A program made the translations under genes and the position numbers. Shown here one piece after another: positions 41,280 to 51,327 of a DNA stretch of 64,000 bases. The DNA lies in contig NZ_CP125370.1 in NCBI RefSeq assembly GCF_030034735.1, forward strand, positions 496,001-560,000, in the 5' to 3' direction. How positions within the stretch are numbered: the first letter of the stretch is position 1; each line of letters opens with the position of its first letter. The notes under the pieces were generated by a model, which saw nothing but the letters and a program-made list of their open reading frames with translations, had not been told where the DNA came from and searched no databases. The DNA comes from Paenibacillus sp. RC334. Its GTDB lineage: Bacteria > Bacillota > Bacilli > Paenibacillales > Paenibacillaceae.

Positions 41280-43094
41280 TCACTCTCCCTTAGTATAAAT
41301 TTCGGTATGAGCTTCGGTACGAATTTCGAGTGTATAACGAACGCCATGAGGCAGAATATTGTCTACATACAGGGTATTAGAGCCGTCTTCGGAGTGAAGC
41401 TGGATGCGCAGCAGCACATTACGGAGTCCGATAGAATCCGACTCGCTGGTGTTCGGTTCCTCATAGGCTTTCAGCGGACGTTTCAGCATATGCTGGAGAT
41501 GCTCCAACTCAGCCTGCGGAATCGATATCCCATTATTTTCCACTGTAATCTTCACGATTCCTTCCCGAATCTGGCAGCCCGCAATTCGAATTTCACCATG
41601 TCCCAGCCGCGGATCAGCACCGTGTTTAAAGTAATTTTCCACTAATGGCTGGAGAATCATTTTGGGCACCTGATCATCCAGGACCCCATCATCCCATTGG
41701 TAAGTGACCTCTAATTGCTCGCCAAAGCGTTCTTTTTGCAAATCAAGATATTGCTTTACATGCTCGGCCTCTTCCTTAAGTGTTACGACTGTATGATCCC
41801 GCATGTTATAGCGGAGCATTTTGGCAAGGGAAGAGAGCAGGGAATAGATTCGCGGCACCTCATGCTGTAGAGCCAGCGTTCCGATAGATTGCAGCGTATT
41901 GTATAAAAAATGAGGGTTAATCTGTGCTTGAAGCGCTTTCAATTGATGTGTCTTGTTCGCCAGTTCGAGCTTGTATTCCCGTAAAATGAGGTTGTTGATG
42001 GTATCCATCATCTGTCTGAAGCGGCGTGACAGCACTCCGATCTCATCATTGCTCATGGCCCGGATGTCTACATCCAATTGACCGGACTGAATCTGGTTTA
42101 TGTAGCGGGTCAGTCGCTTGATGGGCTCCGTGATTTTGATGGAAATCCACAAGGTGGCAACAATGACGAGCAGCAACGCTGCGCCTGTAATGACTGCATT
42201 GATCTGGGTCAGGCGGGTGGCCCGTAAATAAAGCGTGCGATTAGGGATTTTCTTAATGAGCGTCCAGCCTGACAGGCTGGCATCCAGCTTGCCGTACACC
42301 TGCAATGCCGTATCATCTTCAATGACTCCGTGCTTGCCTTCTTTAGAAATTCGATTAAGCAGGCCGGATTCCTTCCAGCGCGTTCCAATCGACGCTTCCT
42401 GTCCACTATATATGATCGTTCCGTTCCGGTCGATCAAAAACAGTTCCTCTGTATCTGCATTGTACAACTGACGGCAAATGCTACGCAGCGGGTCCAGACG
42501 AACATCCATAGCAAGCACCCCAAGCATCTCTGAGGAAGGAATGTTCTGAATCGCCCGATGGAGTGTAAATACCTGCCGCTGTGTGTCGTGTTCTGCATAG
42601 GAAACCGCCGAAAAGCCGTACAAATGCTTCGTATGTGAAGGCTGGATGAACAATCCGGAAGAGCCGTAATGAATGGAGCCGGGAAAGGGTGCCAGCCGGA
42701 ATTCCCGTAGAGGGACTGTGCTGGTAATCAGCGTAGATTGCCTGGCCTCAAAAGAGTGCAAATACACCTGATCGATGCCTGACGAAGCATTCATCATCGT
42801 TTGCAGCGTGGTGTAAATTTCGGCAACGGCCCGGTAATCATTCGGAATTTTAGCCAGGTTGCGCAGGAAATGAGGATCATTATAGACTCCAATGGACGCG
42901 CGGTTTAATCCCTGTAAATAGTTATCCAGATTCGTAATTCCCTGAAAAATAAGCCGTTCATTTTCTTGTGTGGCCTGCTCTCGCAAGGATTGCTTGGTAA
43001 GAATGAAGGTCATAGTCATCGACAGCAGCAGCGGCAGAGTAACCGCAATTAAGAGAAACCAGATCAGGCGAGAACGAATGCTGTGGAATTTCAT
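41280..43094 (-). CDS. Sensor histidine kinase (YesM-like)
   Basis: A 604-residue kinase; ATG at 43,094 has AAAGGAGC before it, so the longer frame from 43,112 is not needed. A membrane segment near residues 10-30 and another near 285-307 (VITGAALLLVIVATLWI) enclose an extracytoplasmic Cache-like sensor. HAMP follows, then the His_kinase domain with LQAQINPHFLYNTLQSIGTL and a HATPase with ILQPLVENYFKHGADP. This is the standard YesM architecture of Paenibacillus and Bacillus carbohydrate sensing. The response regulator follows 6 bases later, and the regulated ABC genes start 204 bases away on the opposite strand. Confidence 0.92.
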   Translation of the reverse strand: MKFHSIRSRLIWFLLIAVTLPLLLSMTMTFILTKQSLREQATQENERLIFQGITNLDNYLQGLNRASIGVYNDPHFLRNLAKIPNDYRAVAEIYTTLQTMMNASSGIDQVYLHSFEARQSTLITSTVPLREFRLAPFPGSIHYGSSGLFIQPSHTKHLYGFSAVSYAEHDTQRQVFTLHRAIQNIPSSEMLGVLAMDVRLDPLRSICRQLYNADTEELFLIDRNGTIIYSGQEASIGTRWKESGLLNRISKEGKHGVIEDDTALQVYGKLDASLSGWTLIKKIPNRTLYLRATRLTQINAVITGAALLLVIVATLWISIKITEPIKRLTRYINQIQSGQLDVDIRAMSNDEIGVLSRRFRQMMDTINNLILREYKLELANKTHQLKALQAQINPHFLYNTLQSIGTLALQHEVPRIYSLLSSLAKMLRYNMRDHTVVTLKEEAEHVKQYLDLQKERFGEQLEVTYQWDDGVLDDQVPKMILQPLVENYFKHGADPRLGHGEIRIAGCQIREGIVKITVENNGISIPQAELEHLQHMLKRPLKAYEEPNTSESDSIGLRNVLLRIQLHSEDGSNTLYVDNILPHGVRYTLEIRTEAHTEIYTKGE

Positions 43095-43298
43095 GCGAAT
43101 AGCTCCTTTCACAATTCAAGGCAAGCCGGAGGTCAATATTTTCCCCCTGAATGGTTCACGATCTTGCGTGTTCTCCAGAGCGCTTATTCGACATAATGAA
43201 CATGTGAACCACAAATCGAATGGTCAAAGCGCCCATGCTGCTTGAGGAAGCCGTAAGGAGCGCTCCAGACACCAACAGACAACAAAGGGGGGATCGGC

Positions 43299-44180
43299 TT
43301 GAACCGCGCCAAATCGTCGCAATGGCTCCAGCAATGGATTTTCGTAGGGCCGTCGACGTTATTTTTCGTTATCATTATTGTAATCCCTTTCATGCTAGGA
43401 ATGTACTATTCTTTTACAGAGTGGAATGGAGTTGCTAATCAGGCGAAGTGGGTCGGATTGGATAATTTCAGTCACATTTTACTGGATGATGACAAGTTTA
43501 GGACAGCGTTCTGGTTTACGGTCCGTTTTACGGTGATTGGAGTAGTGGCTGCGAATATGATTGGTTTTTTGCTGGCGTATTTTTTAACCAAGCCGCTGAA
43601 AACAAAAAATGTGCTGAGGACTATTTTTTTCATGCCTAATGTGATTGGCGGGCTGTTGCTGGGATTTATCTGGCAGTTTATTTTCGTCAAAGGATTTGCA
43701 GCGATTGGAGAGAGTACGGACTTGTCTTTCTTCAATCTGCCCTGGCTGGGAGATGAGATCACGGCTTTCTGGGGTATTGTGATCGTGTTTATCTGGCAAA
43801 CCGCCGGATATTTGATGGTCATTTACATCTCTTCCCTGACCAATGTGCCGCGGGATATGCTGGAGGCAGCTGAAATTGACGGAGCGAGCCGGATGCAAAT
43901 ATTAAGGTCAATTATACTGCCTTTGATCATGCCTGCCGTTACGGTATGTCTTTTCCTGGCGATCTCGTGGTCGTTTAAAATGTTCGATCTCAATTTGTCA
44001 CTGACCAAAGGGGGGCCCTTCGGTTCCACGGAGTCAGTCGCACTCAATATTTACAATGAAGCGTTTGTGAATAATCGTTATGGGCTAGGAACGGCCAAAG
44101 CACTCATATTCTTTATCATTGTTGCGCTTGTTACGAGCCTTCAGGTGCGTTTGACGAAAAGCCGGGAGGTGGAGGCGTAA
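43299..44180 (+). CDS. Sugar ABC transporter permease (MalF/LplB-type)
   Basis: A 293-residue permease starting at TTG 43,299 behind AAAGGGGGGA. Six hydrophobic segments and the EAA loop (DMLEAAEIDGASRMQILRSI) identify the CUT1 family inner-membrane subunit. It opens a three-gene operon (two permeases and a binding protein) without an ATPase; such systems commonly use a shared MsmX-type ATPase encoded elsewhere. The kinase-regulator pair upstream is divergent and probably senses the transported sugar. Confidence 0.92.
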   Translation: MNRAKSSQWLQQWIFVGPSTLFFVIIIVIPFMLGMYYSFTEWNGVANQAKWVGLDNFSHILLDDDKFRTAFWFTVRFTVIGVVAANMIGFLLAYFLTKPLKTKNVLRTIFFMPNVIGGLLLGFIWQFIFVKGFAAIGESTDLSFFNLPWLGDEITAFWGIVIVFIWQTAGYLMVIYISSLTNVPRDMLEAAEIDGASRMQILRSIILPLIMPAVTVCLFLAISWSFKMFDLNLSLTKGGPFGSTESVALNIYNEAFVNNRYGLGTAKALIFFIIVALVTSLQVRLTKSREVEA

Positions 44181-45017
44181 GTGGAAACAAGCAAGCGTTA
44201 CCGTGCCGGAACATGGGTGACCGAGCTGGTCATGATTCTCGTCGCTTTGATATTCCTCGTTCCGTTTTATTTTTTGTTCGTCAATTCGGTCAAAAGCTTT
44301 GGTGATCTGCTCACCGATTCGGCGGCCTGGCCGCAAACGTTTGTATGGAGTAACTATGCCAGAGCATGGAGCATTACACGTTTTCCCGAGGCCTTATGGA
44401 ATTCACTCGTGGTTACGGTGGTCAGTAATCTGTCGCTTGCGCTGATCAGCTCGATGGCTGCTTACCGGATGGTCCGGCATCCGACGCGTTATAATCGGGT
44501 GTTGTTCACCCTGTTCGTGGCTGCCATGGTCATTCCGTTTCAATCCGTGATGATTCCTTTGGTCAAGGTCGTAAGTACGCTGGATTTAATGAACAGCATC
44601 AGTGGTCTGGTTATCTGTTATTTGGGATTCGGGGCGCCTATGTCCATCTTTCTCTTTCACGGGTTCGTCAAAGGCGTACCGGTGGAGGTGGAGGAGGCGG
44701 CTACGGTAGACGGCTGTACGCCTTACGGTGTGTTTTTCCGCATTGTATATCCGTTGATGCTGCCGATGATGGTAACGGTTATTATTTTGAATACGCTCTG
44801 GATCTGGAATGACTATCTGCTGCCTTCTCTTGTGCTGCAAAAGGCGGAGCTGCGGACGATTCCAATCGCGACCTATGCCTTTTTCGGACAGTACACCAAG
44901 CAGTGGGATTTGGCATTGCCTGCACTGGTACTGGGTATCTTGCCAGTGATCGTATTCTTTCTGGCCATGCAAAAATATATTATTCAAGGTATTATGGCTG
45001 GCTCAGTCAAGGGCTGA
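44181..45017 (+). CDS. Sugar ABC transporter permease (MalG/LplC-type)
   Basis: A 278-residue permease starting at GTG 44,181, immediately after the first permease stop (GGAGGTGGAGG in front), so the two are coupled. Six membrane segments and the EAA loop (VEVEEAATVDGCTPYGVFFR) are those of the second CUT1 permease, which forms a heterodimer with the preceding one. The ending IIQGIMAGSVKG is characteristic of this subfamily. Confidence 0.93.
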   Translation: METSKRYRAGTWVTELVMILVALIFLVPFYFLFVNSVKSFGDLLTDSAAWPQTFVWSNYARAWSITRFPEALWNSLVVTVVSNLSLALISSMAAYRMVRHPTRYNRVLFTLFVAAMVIPFQSVMIPLVKVVSTLDLMNSISGLVICYLGFGAPMSIFLFHGFVKGVPVEVEEAATVDGCTPYGVFFRIVYPLMLPMMVTVIILNTLWIWNDYLLPSLVLQKAELRTIPIATYAFFGQYTKQWDLALPALVLGILPVIVFFLAMQKYIIQGIMAGSVKG

Positions 45018-45059
45018 GTGTGGGATGAACTGAAATTTAGTATAGAAGGGAACATGAAT

Positions 45060-46358
45060 ATGAAAACGCATACTTTTAAAAAGAAAGCCCAAGCCCTGAT
45101 TCTGCTTCTCGCTGCGTTTGCACTTGTTCTGGCAGGCTGTAACAGTAGCGGTGGTGAACAAAATGCAGGCAAAGAGGAAGCCAAGGAAAAGACGATTCAC
45201 ATTTTTCAGTTCAAGGTGGAAATTGCAGAGGCACTCAATCGCATGAAGGCCGAATATGAAGCTTCCCATCCGGGAATCAAGCTTGATATTCAGACCGTGG
45301 GCGGAGGTAGCGACTACGGGGCGGCCTTGAAGGCGAAGTTTGCCTCCGGGGAGCAGCCGGATATTTTTAATGTAGGAGGCTACCGCGAGCTGGATACGTG
45401 GCTGGAATATTTGGAGGACCTGTCTGACCAGCCTTGGGTCGGTGACGTGGTCGATGTCGCCAAGGAGCCGATGACCAAGGATGGCAAGCTGTACGGTCAG
45501 CCGATGAATCTGGAGGGCTACGGATTCATTTATAACAAGGATTTGTTCAAGAAAGCGGGCATTACCGAGACACCCAAAACGCTGTCTGAGCTGGAAGGAG
45601 CTGCCCAAAAGCTCCAAGCCGTAGGAATTACACCTTTTTCTAATGGATATCAGGAGTTTTGGGTACTGGGCAATCATTTGCTGAACGTGGCATTTGCCAA
45701 TCAGCCGGACCCGTCAGCTTTCGTGAAGGGACTGAATGATGGAACAGCGAAAATCCCGGGCAACGCTGTATTCGCCGAGTGGATTAAGCTGTTCGATCTG
45801 ACGCTCAAGTATGGCAACTCCAAACCGCTGACGACGGATTACAATACTCAGGTAACGAATTTTGCTACGGGCAAGGCCGCCATGATGCAGCAAGGGAATT
45901 GGACCCAAGTACAAATTGACGGGATTAATCCAAAGCTGAATCTGGGTATTCTGCCTATGCCGATTGGTGAAGACGCAGCAGCCGGAGATAAGCTGTTTGT
46001 AGGAGTCGCCAACAACTGGGTGGTTAATAAAAATTCATCTGTCAAAGCCGAGGCGAAGGAGTTTTTAAACTGGATGGTGACATCCGAGCAGGGTAAAAAG
46101 TATATCACCAAGGAATTCAAATTCATTCCGGCGTTCAAGAGCATCAAAGGGTCAGAGGCTGATATGGGCCAATTGGGTGCCGAAGTGGTGAAATACAGTC
46201 AGGAAAACAAGCTGCTGGGCTGGTTCTTTAGCCGCTATCCTGAAGGAGCGCAGCAGGAATTCGGCAGTCAGATGCAAGCCTATGTGGCGGGCAAATCGGA
46301 TGCCGGGAAGCTGTTCGAGGATTTCCAGAGCACGTGGGATAATTTGAAGACCAAATAA
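45060..46358 (+). CDS. Sugar ABC transporter substrate-binding lipoprotein
   Basis: A 432-residue lipoprotein. ATG 45,060 is favoured because AGAAGGG lies 9 bases upstream (45,054 is also in frame). The signal peptide is KKKAQALILLLAAFALVLAGC, with Cys about 21 residues in as the lipid anchor. The mature part is a cluster B (extracellular solute-binding family 1) protein: ASGEQPDIFNVGG, YGQPMNLEGYGFIYNKDLF, TGKAAMMQQGNWT and GVANNWVVNKNSSVKAEAKE. It delivers an oligosaccharide or sugar to the two permeases. A strong terminator follows. Confidence 0.93.
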   Translation: MKTHTFKKKAQALILLLAAFALVLAGCNSSGGEQNAGKEEAKEKTIHIFQFKVEIAEALNRMKAEYEASHPGIKLDIQTVGGGSDYGAALKAKFASGEQPDIFNVGGYRELDTWLEYLEDLSDQPWVGDVVDVAKEPMTKDGKLYGQPMNLEGYGFIYNKDLFKKAGITETPKTLSELEGAAQKLQAVGITPFSNGYQEFWVLGNHLLNVAFANQPDPSAFVKGLNDGTAKIPGNAVFAEWIKLFDLTLKYGNSKPLTTDYNTQVTNFATGKAAMMQQGNWTQVQIDGINPKLNLGILPMPIGEDAAAGDKLFVGVANNWVVNKNSSVKAEAKEFLNWMVTSEQGKKYITKEFKFIPAFKSIKGSEADMGQLGAEVVKYSQENKLLGWFFSRYPEGAQQEFGSQMQAYVAGKSDAGKLFEDFQSTWDNLKTK

Positions 46359-46378
46359 TGAACAAAAGCACGCGATAC

Positions 46379-46430
46379 AGCCTTCGTATTCCAGGGAGAT
46401 TGCATGATCTTGAAATACGAAGGCTTTTCT
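46379..46430 (+). terminator. Terminator of the sugar ABC operon
   Basis: AGCCTTCGTATT and AATACGAAGGCT form a perfect 12-bp stem around a 23-base loop, then TTTTCTG. Confidence 0.85.
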
Positions 46431-46440
46431 GTAAACAGAA

Positions 46441-46983
46441 TTATATATGATAATGAAGCATAACGATATCCCCGCAGCGTTCTATTTCTTTGAGTTCAAA
46501 CGTACTTGGCAGCGTTCCTTCTGGAAATAATGGTATTCCTTGTCCGAGCACCTTGGGAATGACCGCAATGATAGCCTCCTCCAGCAGTCCCTCCCGCATG
46601 AAGACCTGAACTAACTGGCCTCCACCCACCAGCCATATTGCACCTTCCGATTGTTCTTGCAGACGCAGAACAAGCTCAGACAGAGCTTCGTCTGTAAACG
46701 TAACATGCGGTGCTTGCTGATGCTTCGTTAATGACCGGGTGAGTACATAACACGGCTTGCCGGCATAAGGGAAATCATCTGAAAGCTTCAATACCTCCTC
46801 ATACGTTAACCTGCCCATCAGCACCGTGCCTACGGTGTCGTAAAAGTCGGCATATCCATTGTCACCGCCGTCCCCTTTGACATCATACAGCCAGTCCACT
46901 GAGCCATCTGGCAGCGCTATATACCCATCGAGACTCATGGCAATATACAGCACAGTTTTGTTGCGAGATTTTGTATCCTTCAT
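46441..46983 (-). CDS. Dihydrofolate reductase-like protein (RibD C-terminal domain)
   Basis: A 180-residue protein starting at ATG 46,983 behind AGGAGCGATG-like sequence. The pattern KTVLYIAMSLDGYIALPDGS, GTVLMGRLTYEEVLKLSDDF, GAIWLVGGGQLVQVFMREGL and AVIPKVLGQGIPLFPEG defines the YyaP/YwjB group of RibD-C proteins, NADPH-dependent reductases with unknown substrate. It is divergent from a WYL-type regulator (47,088), the usual partner for this group. Confidence 0.88.
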   Translation of the reverse strand: MKDTKSRNKTVLYIAMSLDGYIALPDGSVDWLYDVKGDGGDNGYADFYDTVGTVLMGRLTYEEVLKLSDDFPYAGKPCYVLTRSLTKHQQAPHVTFTDEALSELVLRLQEQSEGAIWLVGGGQLVQVFMREGLLEEAIIAVIPKVLGQGIPLFPEGTLPSTFELKEIERCGDIVMLHYHI

Positions 46984-47026
46984 CGTTCATCGCTCCTTTC
47001 TATCTCCTATGATATAATGCATTTAT

Positions 47027-47039
47027 GACATATCATGTC
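47027..47039. promoter_or_regulatory. Inverted repeat GACAT-ATC-ATGTC in the divergent promoter region
   Basis: Perfect 5-bp arms between the divergent starts 46,983 and 47,088. Candidate operator of the WYL regulator. Confidence 0.5.
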
Positions 47040-47087
47040 GTAGTTAAATTGCGTATCCGATTGAATTTTTAATAAAAGGAGTACCTG

Positions 47088-48026
47088 ATGAACGAACGGA
47101 GAATTGCCCTTATGAGGATACTGGATTCCCGAAAAAAATATACGGCACGTGAGCTTGCCGAGCGTTTTGACGTCTCCGTCAGGACGATACAAAGAGATCT
47201 CGACTATTTGCAGCAGACCGGGTTACCCCTTTATACCGAAACCGGACCTCATGGCGGGTACCGGGCGCTTCCCAATCGACTTCTTCCGCCCCTTCATCTT
47301 GCCCGCGACGAGGCCTTGGGTCTTTTTCTCATGCTGCAACTGCTGGAAGACATTCCTGATATCCCTTTCGGATCGGTTCGCGGGCATGTATCCGAGCAAT
47401 ATTATGCCGGGCTTCCACAGGATGTGCAGGATAGCATTGATCAATTGAAGGATTATATCTCTTTTCGCATGCTGCCTACTCACGCAGAGTCGCCCTACAC
47501 CTCGCTCATTTTGGAGGCTGCGTTGAATAAGCGCCGGGTGAAGATGCATTACCGCTCCGCTTCCGGGGAAAAGTGGACTGAAGTTTATCCGGTTGGGCTA
47601 TATTTTGATCACGGATATTGGTACATGCCAGCGCATAGCAAAGACCGGATTATCCTGTACCGTTCTGATCGGGTAATCGCAATGACCATGCTGGAACAAA
47701 CCTTACCCAGCCTTCCCACACTCCGGGAATGGATGGCTTCGGATGATTCCCGCCAGGGAATTCCGTCAAAAATAAAGTTTACTGCGTTTGGTGCCCGGCT
47801 GGCGGAATCAGACCCCCTCTTCCAGAATGTCTTCCATCAGGAATGGCAGGGATATATTCCGCCCGAGGAATTGAGTTATGTATCCAGACTCCTGTTAAAG
47901 TATGGGCCGGAGGCCGAGGTTATATATCCGGAAGAGCTGCGTATGCGAGTCAGGCAACTGCTGCAAGACAGCCTGAATCCTTATCTGAAGGATGCGGAAG
48001 CTGATGATGATGAAAAAGAGGCTTGA
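47088..48026 (+). CDS. YafY-type transcriptional regulator (HTH_11 and WYL domains)
   Basis: A 312-residue regulator starting at ATG 47,088 behind AAAAGGAGT. Residues 1-60 are a DeoR-like helix-turn-helix (YTARELAERFDVSVRTIQRD, then GGYRALPNRLLPPLHL). A WYL domain spans residues 140-220 with VKMHYRSASGEKWTEVYPVG and YWYMPAHSKDRIILYRSDRV. WYL domains bind nucleic acid or small ligands. It probably represses or activates the divergent reductase gene. Its C-terminal acidic tail DAEADDDEKEA is unusual but not informative. Confidence 0.9.
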   Translation: MNERRIALMRILDSRKKYTARELAERFDVSVRTIQRDLDYLQQTGLPLYTETGPHGGYRALPNRLLPPLHLARDEALGLFLMLQLLEDIPDIPFGSVRGHVSEQYYAGLPQDVQDSIDQLKDYISFRMLPTHAESPYTSLILEAALNKRRVKMHYRSASGEKWTEVYPVGLYFDHGYWYMPAHSKDRIILYRSDRVIAMTMLEQTLPSLPTLREWMASDDSRQGIPSKIKFTAFGARLAESDPLFQNVFHQEWQGYIPPEELSYVSRLLLKYGPEAEVIYPEELRMRVRQLLQDSLNPYLKDAEADDDEKEA

Positions 48027-48183
48027 TCCTATAGATCGAGTCTCTTTTGTATAGTTAACCACATGAATATTTAAGGTTATTAACTTATGACTTTCCATTT
48101 ATTTTTGCGATAAAGTTTTGAAAAGAGCCTGTTTTCGTATATGATGAAGAGTAATAATTCAAAAGGCTGGACGGGAGACAGAT

Positions 48184-51100
48184 ATGAATCAACCGCTTTA
48201 TGGAATATGGCTCGGAGATGTGTTTTTTTGCTTTTCTGGTGAGACGTCGGAACCACGTATTGATGCGTGGAGCAGTGTAATCCGCAGGCTGACGCTGAAG
48301 GGAGACCTTCGGCCGTTTCGGCAGGCTGCGTTGCGTCTTGCCGAGGTGCGGATACCGAACACGGCTCGCGTGGAAGTCGCAGGCAGAGGAGGCAAAAGAC
48401 GCTCCATGCTGGGCCGCACGCTGGAGGGCTTGGCGCTGGAACCGCGCGAAACACTGGCCCTGCTGACCCGTATGGACGAGAAGGGCTGTGCTGCGTCGGG
48501 CATTACGCTGGGAGAGGAAATGCAATATTGGCAAAAGGCCGCTTATTTTGCGCTGGAACTGATGCAGCGAGGCGAAATTGCGCCATCGCTTACAGAGGCG
48601 CGTCCATCGGGACCGCGACGGCGCGGCCCGGAGGCGGCGGTTGGGGTGTGGATTCCCCGGCTGCGCCAGGAGGAGGACGTTCGCCGCTTTCATGAGCTGG
48701 CTTCGGCGATGCCAGCCGTCTGTATGGCGGCTCCCGCCGTCTTCGCAGGCAAGGAGCCGGAAACACGGGAGGATGCAGCGGGAATTGTGCTCTATTCCTT
48801 CCTGTGTGCGGTCATCCATGCGGAAACGACCGCGGTGCTGGCAGCCTCCGACCGTGAGCTGAGCAGATATCGCGCAGAGTATCGGCGCGGGGGATCGCCG
48901 CTGGCAGAGCTGTGGTGGAACAGCCTGCTGACAGGTTCCCGCCCGGTTGCGATACAGGGAACGCCTGCCGAGATGAAGGAGTTGGTTCTCCAGGCGGCTT
49001 CTCTTGAAGGAAGCGCGATGCCAGTCATGGAACGGGAGGATCAGGAGCCGATCGAAGGACAGGTTCGTCTGTGCCTTCGTCTGGAGCCTTCACTGGAAGA
49101 GAATGTGAAGGAATGGCGCATTACCTTTTGGGCAGAAAGCGATGCCGAGCCGGGGTTGCGACTGCCTGCTTTGGCGCTGTGGGCGCATCCCGAGCGCGAT
49201 CTGGTGCGCGGCACCATCGTGTATCGCCAAGTGCAGGCACAGCTGCTGCTGCTGCTTGGACAGGCGGCCGAAGCGGCACCGATACTGCAAGAAGCGTTGA
49301 GCCGCCCTTATCCCGAGGGCCTCACGCTGGAGCCTGAGCTGTTCTTCCGCTTCCTGACGGAAGCCGTACCCGCTCTGCAAAAGAACGGAACCACCGTGCA
49401 AATGCCTTCACGCTGGAGCCGGGAGGGTCGCCGCCGCGCAGGCTTGCGGCTCAAAATGCGTCCGGCGGAGCGCGGCACCCCGCCGGAAGGCGTGAATACC
49501 GACACATCGACGGTCGGTATTAACCGCATGATTTCCTTTGATGCCGAGGCTGTGCTGGGCGATACGACCTTGACGATGGAGGAATTGGAAAGCATCGTCG
49601 CGGCTAATTTGCCGTATGTACGTCTGGGAGGCGAATGGATCGAGGTCGATCCGAAGGAAATTCGTCAGGTGCTGCGTTTTATCAAGCGCGGTGAAGACGG
49701 CGAAATGACCTTGTCCGAATGGATGCATCTGGCCGCGGAAAATGAAGGTGCAGGCGAGGCCTCATGGAAGGGCCTGTCCATCTTCGGCGCGGAATCTGCC
49801 GGGTTGCTGGCCTCTCTGGTTGAGGGCGGCGTGCTTCGTTCTGTGGAGCCGCGCCCTGTACCAAAGACGCTGCATGGCGCATTGCGTCCTTATCAGGAGC
49901 GCGGCTTCCAATGGCTGGCTGCCATGCGCGGGCTGGGCTTCGGTGTCTGCCTTGCGGACGACATGGGGCTTGGTAAAACGATTCAGGTGATTACCTGCCT
50001 GCTCGATGGCGGCATCGGCGCGACGGATCAGCGTCCGGCGTTGATCGTCTGTCCGACCTCGCTGCTCGGTAACTGGCAGCGGGAGCTGAAGCGTTTTTCG
50101 CCGGATTTGTCACTTTATATTCATCACGGCAACCAGCGACTTCACGGGGAGGCATTTCAAGAAAGCGTCCGCGAGTATGATATCGTTCTCACTACCTACC
50201 ATTTGGCGGGTCGGGACGGCAGCGATTTATCTGCGGTCTATTGGTCCTCTATCGTGTTGGATGAGGCGCAATATATTAAAAATGCACGGACAAAGCAGGC
50301 TCAGAGCGTAATGAAGCTGTCAGCACCGCATCGGATCGCCATGACGGGCACCCCGGTGGAGAATCGGCTGAGTGAGCTGTGGTCCATTTTTCAATTTCTG
50401 AATCCGGGTTACCTCGGCACCTCATCTTCGTTCCGTCAGCGCTACAGTATGGCGGGAGAGGAGAGAGGGGGCGCTGCGCGAGCTATATCGTCTCGTCTCG
50501 CCGTTCATGCTGCGTCGACTCAAAAGCGATCCGGATATACGCAAGGATTTGCCGGAGAAGCTGGAATTGAAATCATATTGTGTACTGACACCGGAGCAGG
50601 CTGGATTGTATCGCGGCGTGGTGGATCAACTCATGGGGACACTGGACGGGCAGATCGGTATCGCCCGCAAGGGGCTTGTCCTGTCTTCGCTGACCAAGCT
50701 GAAGCAAATTTGCGACCATCCGGGTCTGATCATTCCGGGCCGGGCTGACACTGGAAAAACCGAAAATTCGGGCAAAATGGAACGGCTGCTGGAGCTGGTG
50801 GAAACCATTCGGGAGAATGGAGAATCCGCTCTGATTTTCACCCAATATGTGTCCATGGGAGAGCTGTTGGTAGCACGGCTGGCCCGGATTTTCGGGGAAG
50901 AACCGTATTTCCTGCATGGAGGGCTGGCGAAAACCAAACGGGACGAAATTGTCCACAACTTCCAGCAGGGGGAAGGGCCGAATATATTCGTGCTTTCCCT
51001 GCGGGCGGGTGGCGTTGGCCTGAACCTGACGCGTGCCAGTCATGTTATTCACTATGACCGCTGGTGGAATCCTGCGGTAGAAAATCAGGCGACGGATCGG

Positions 51101-51307
51101 GTATTCCGCATTGGTCAAAGCCGGAACGTGCAGGTGCATAAGCTGATCTGCCAAGGTACGCTGGAGGAACGGATCGACGAGCTGATCGAGAGCAAAAAGG
51201 CGCTTTCCGAGCAGGTTGTCGGCTCCGGTGAGCATTGGCTGACGGAAATGTCTGACGATGAATTGCGTGGTCTGATTGCGCTGCAAAATGATATATGGAT
51301 TGAGTAA
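48184..51307 (+). pseudogene. SNF2-family helicase, interrupted by a frameshift in a G run
   Basis: Starts at ATG 48,184 behind ACGGGAGA. The N-terminal 560 residues are the SNF2-associated region. Helicase motif I (LADDMGLGKTIQ) lies near residue 592 and motif II (LDEAQYIKN) near 692. Reading leaves the frame at the run GGGGG (50,467-50,471). Removing one G would give ALRELYRLVSPFMLRRLKSD and lead directly into the second frame to 51,307, with motifs V and VI (GVGLNLTRASHVIHYDRWWN; DRVFRIGQSRNV). In the present sequence two products would arise and both halves of the motor would be separate. Either the gene is inactivated or there is an assembly error in the homopolymer. Confidence 0.85.
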
Positions 51308-51327
51308 GCACAGAAAGGATGAAGACG

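Noticed and set aside
48267..49401. Multiple long frames opposite and beside the SNF2 gene
   Set aside because: GC-rich coding DNA creates shadow frames; only the plus-strand helicase frame has motifs and a start site.
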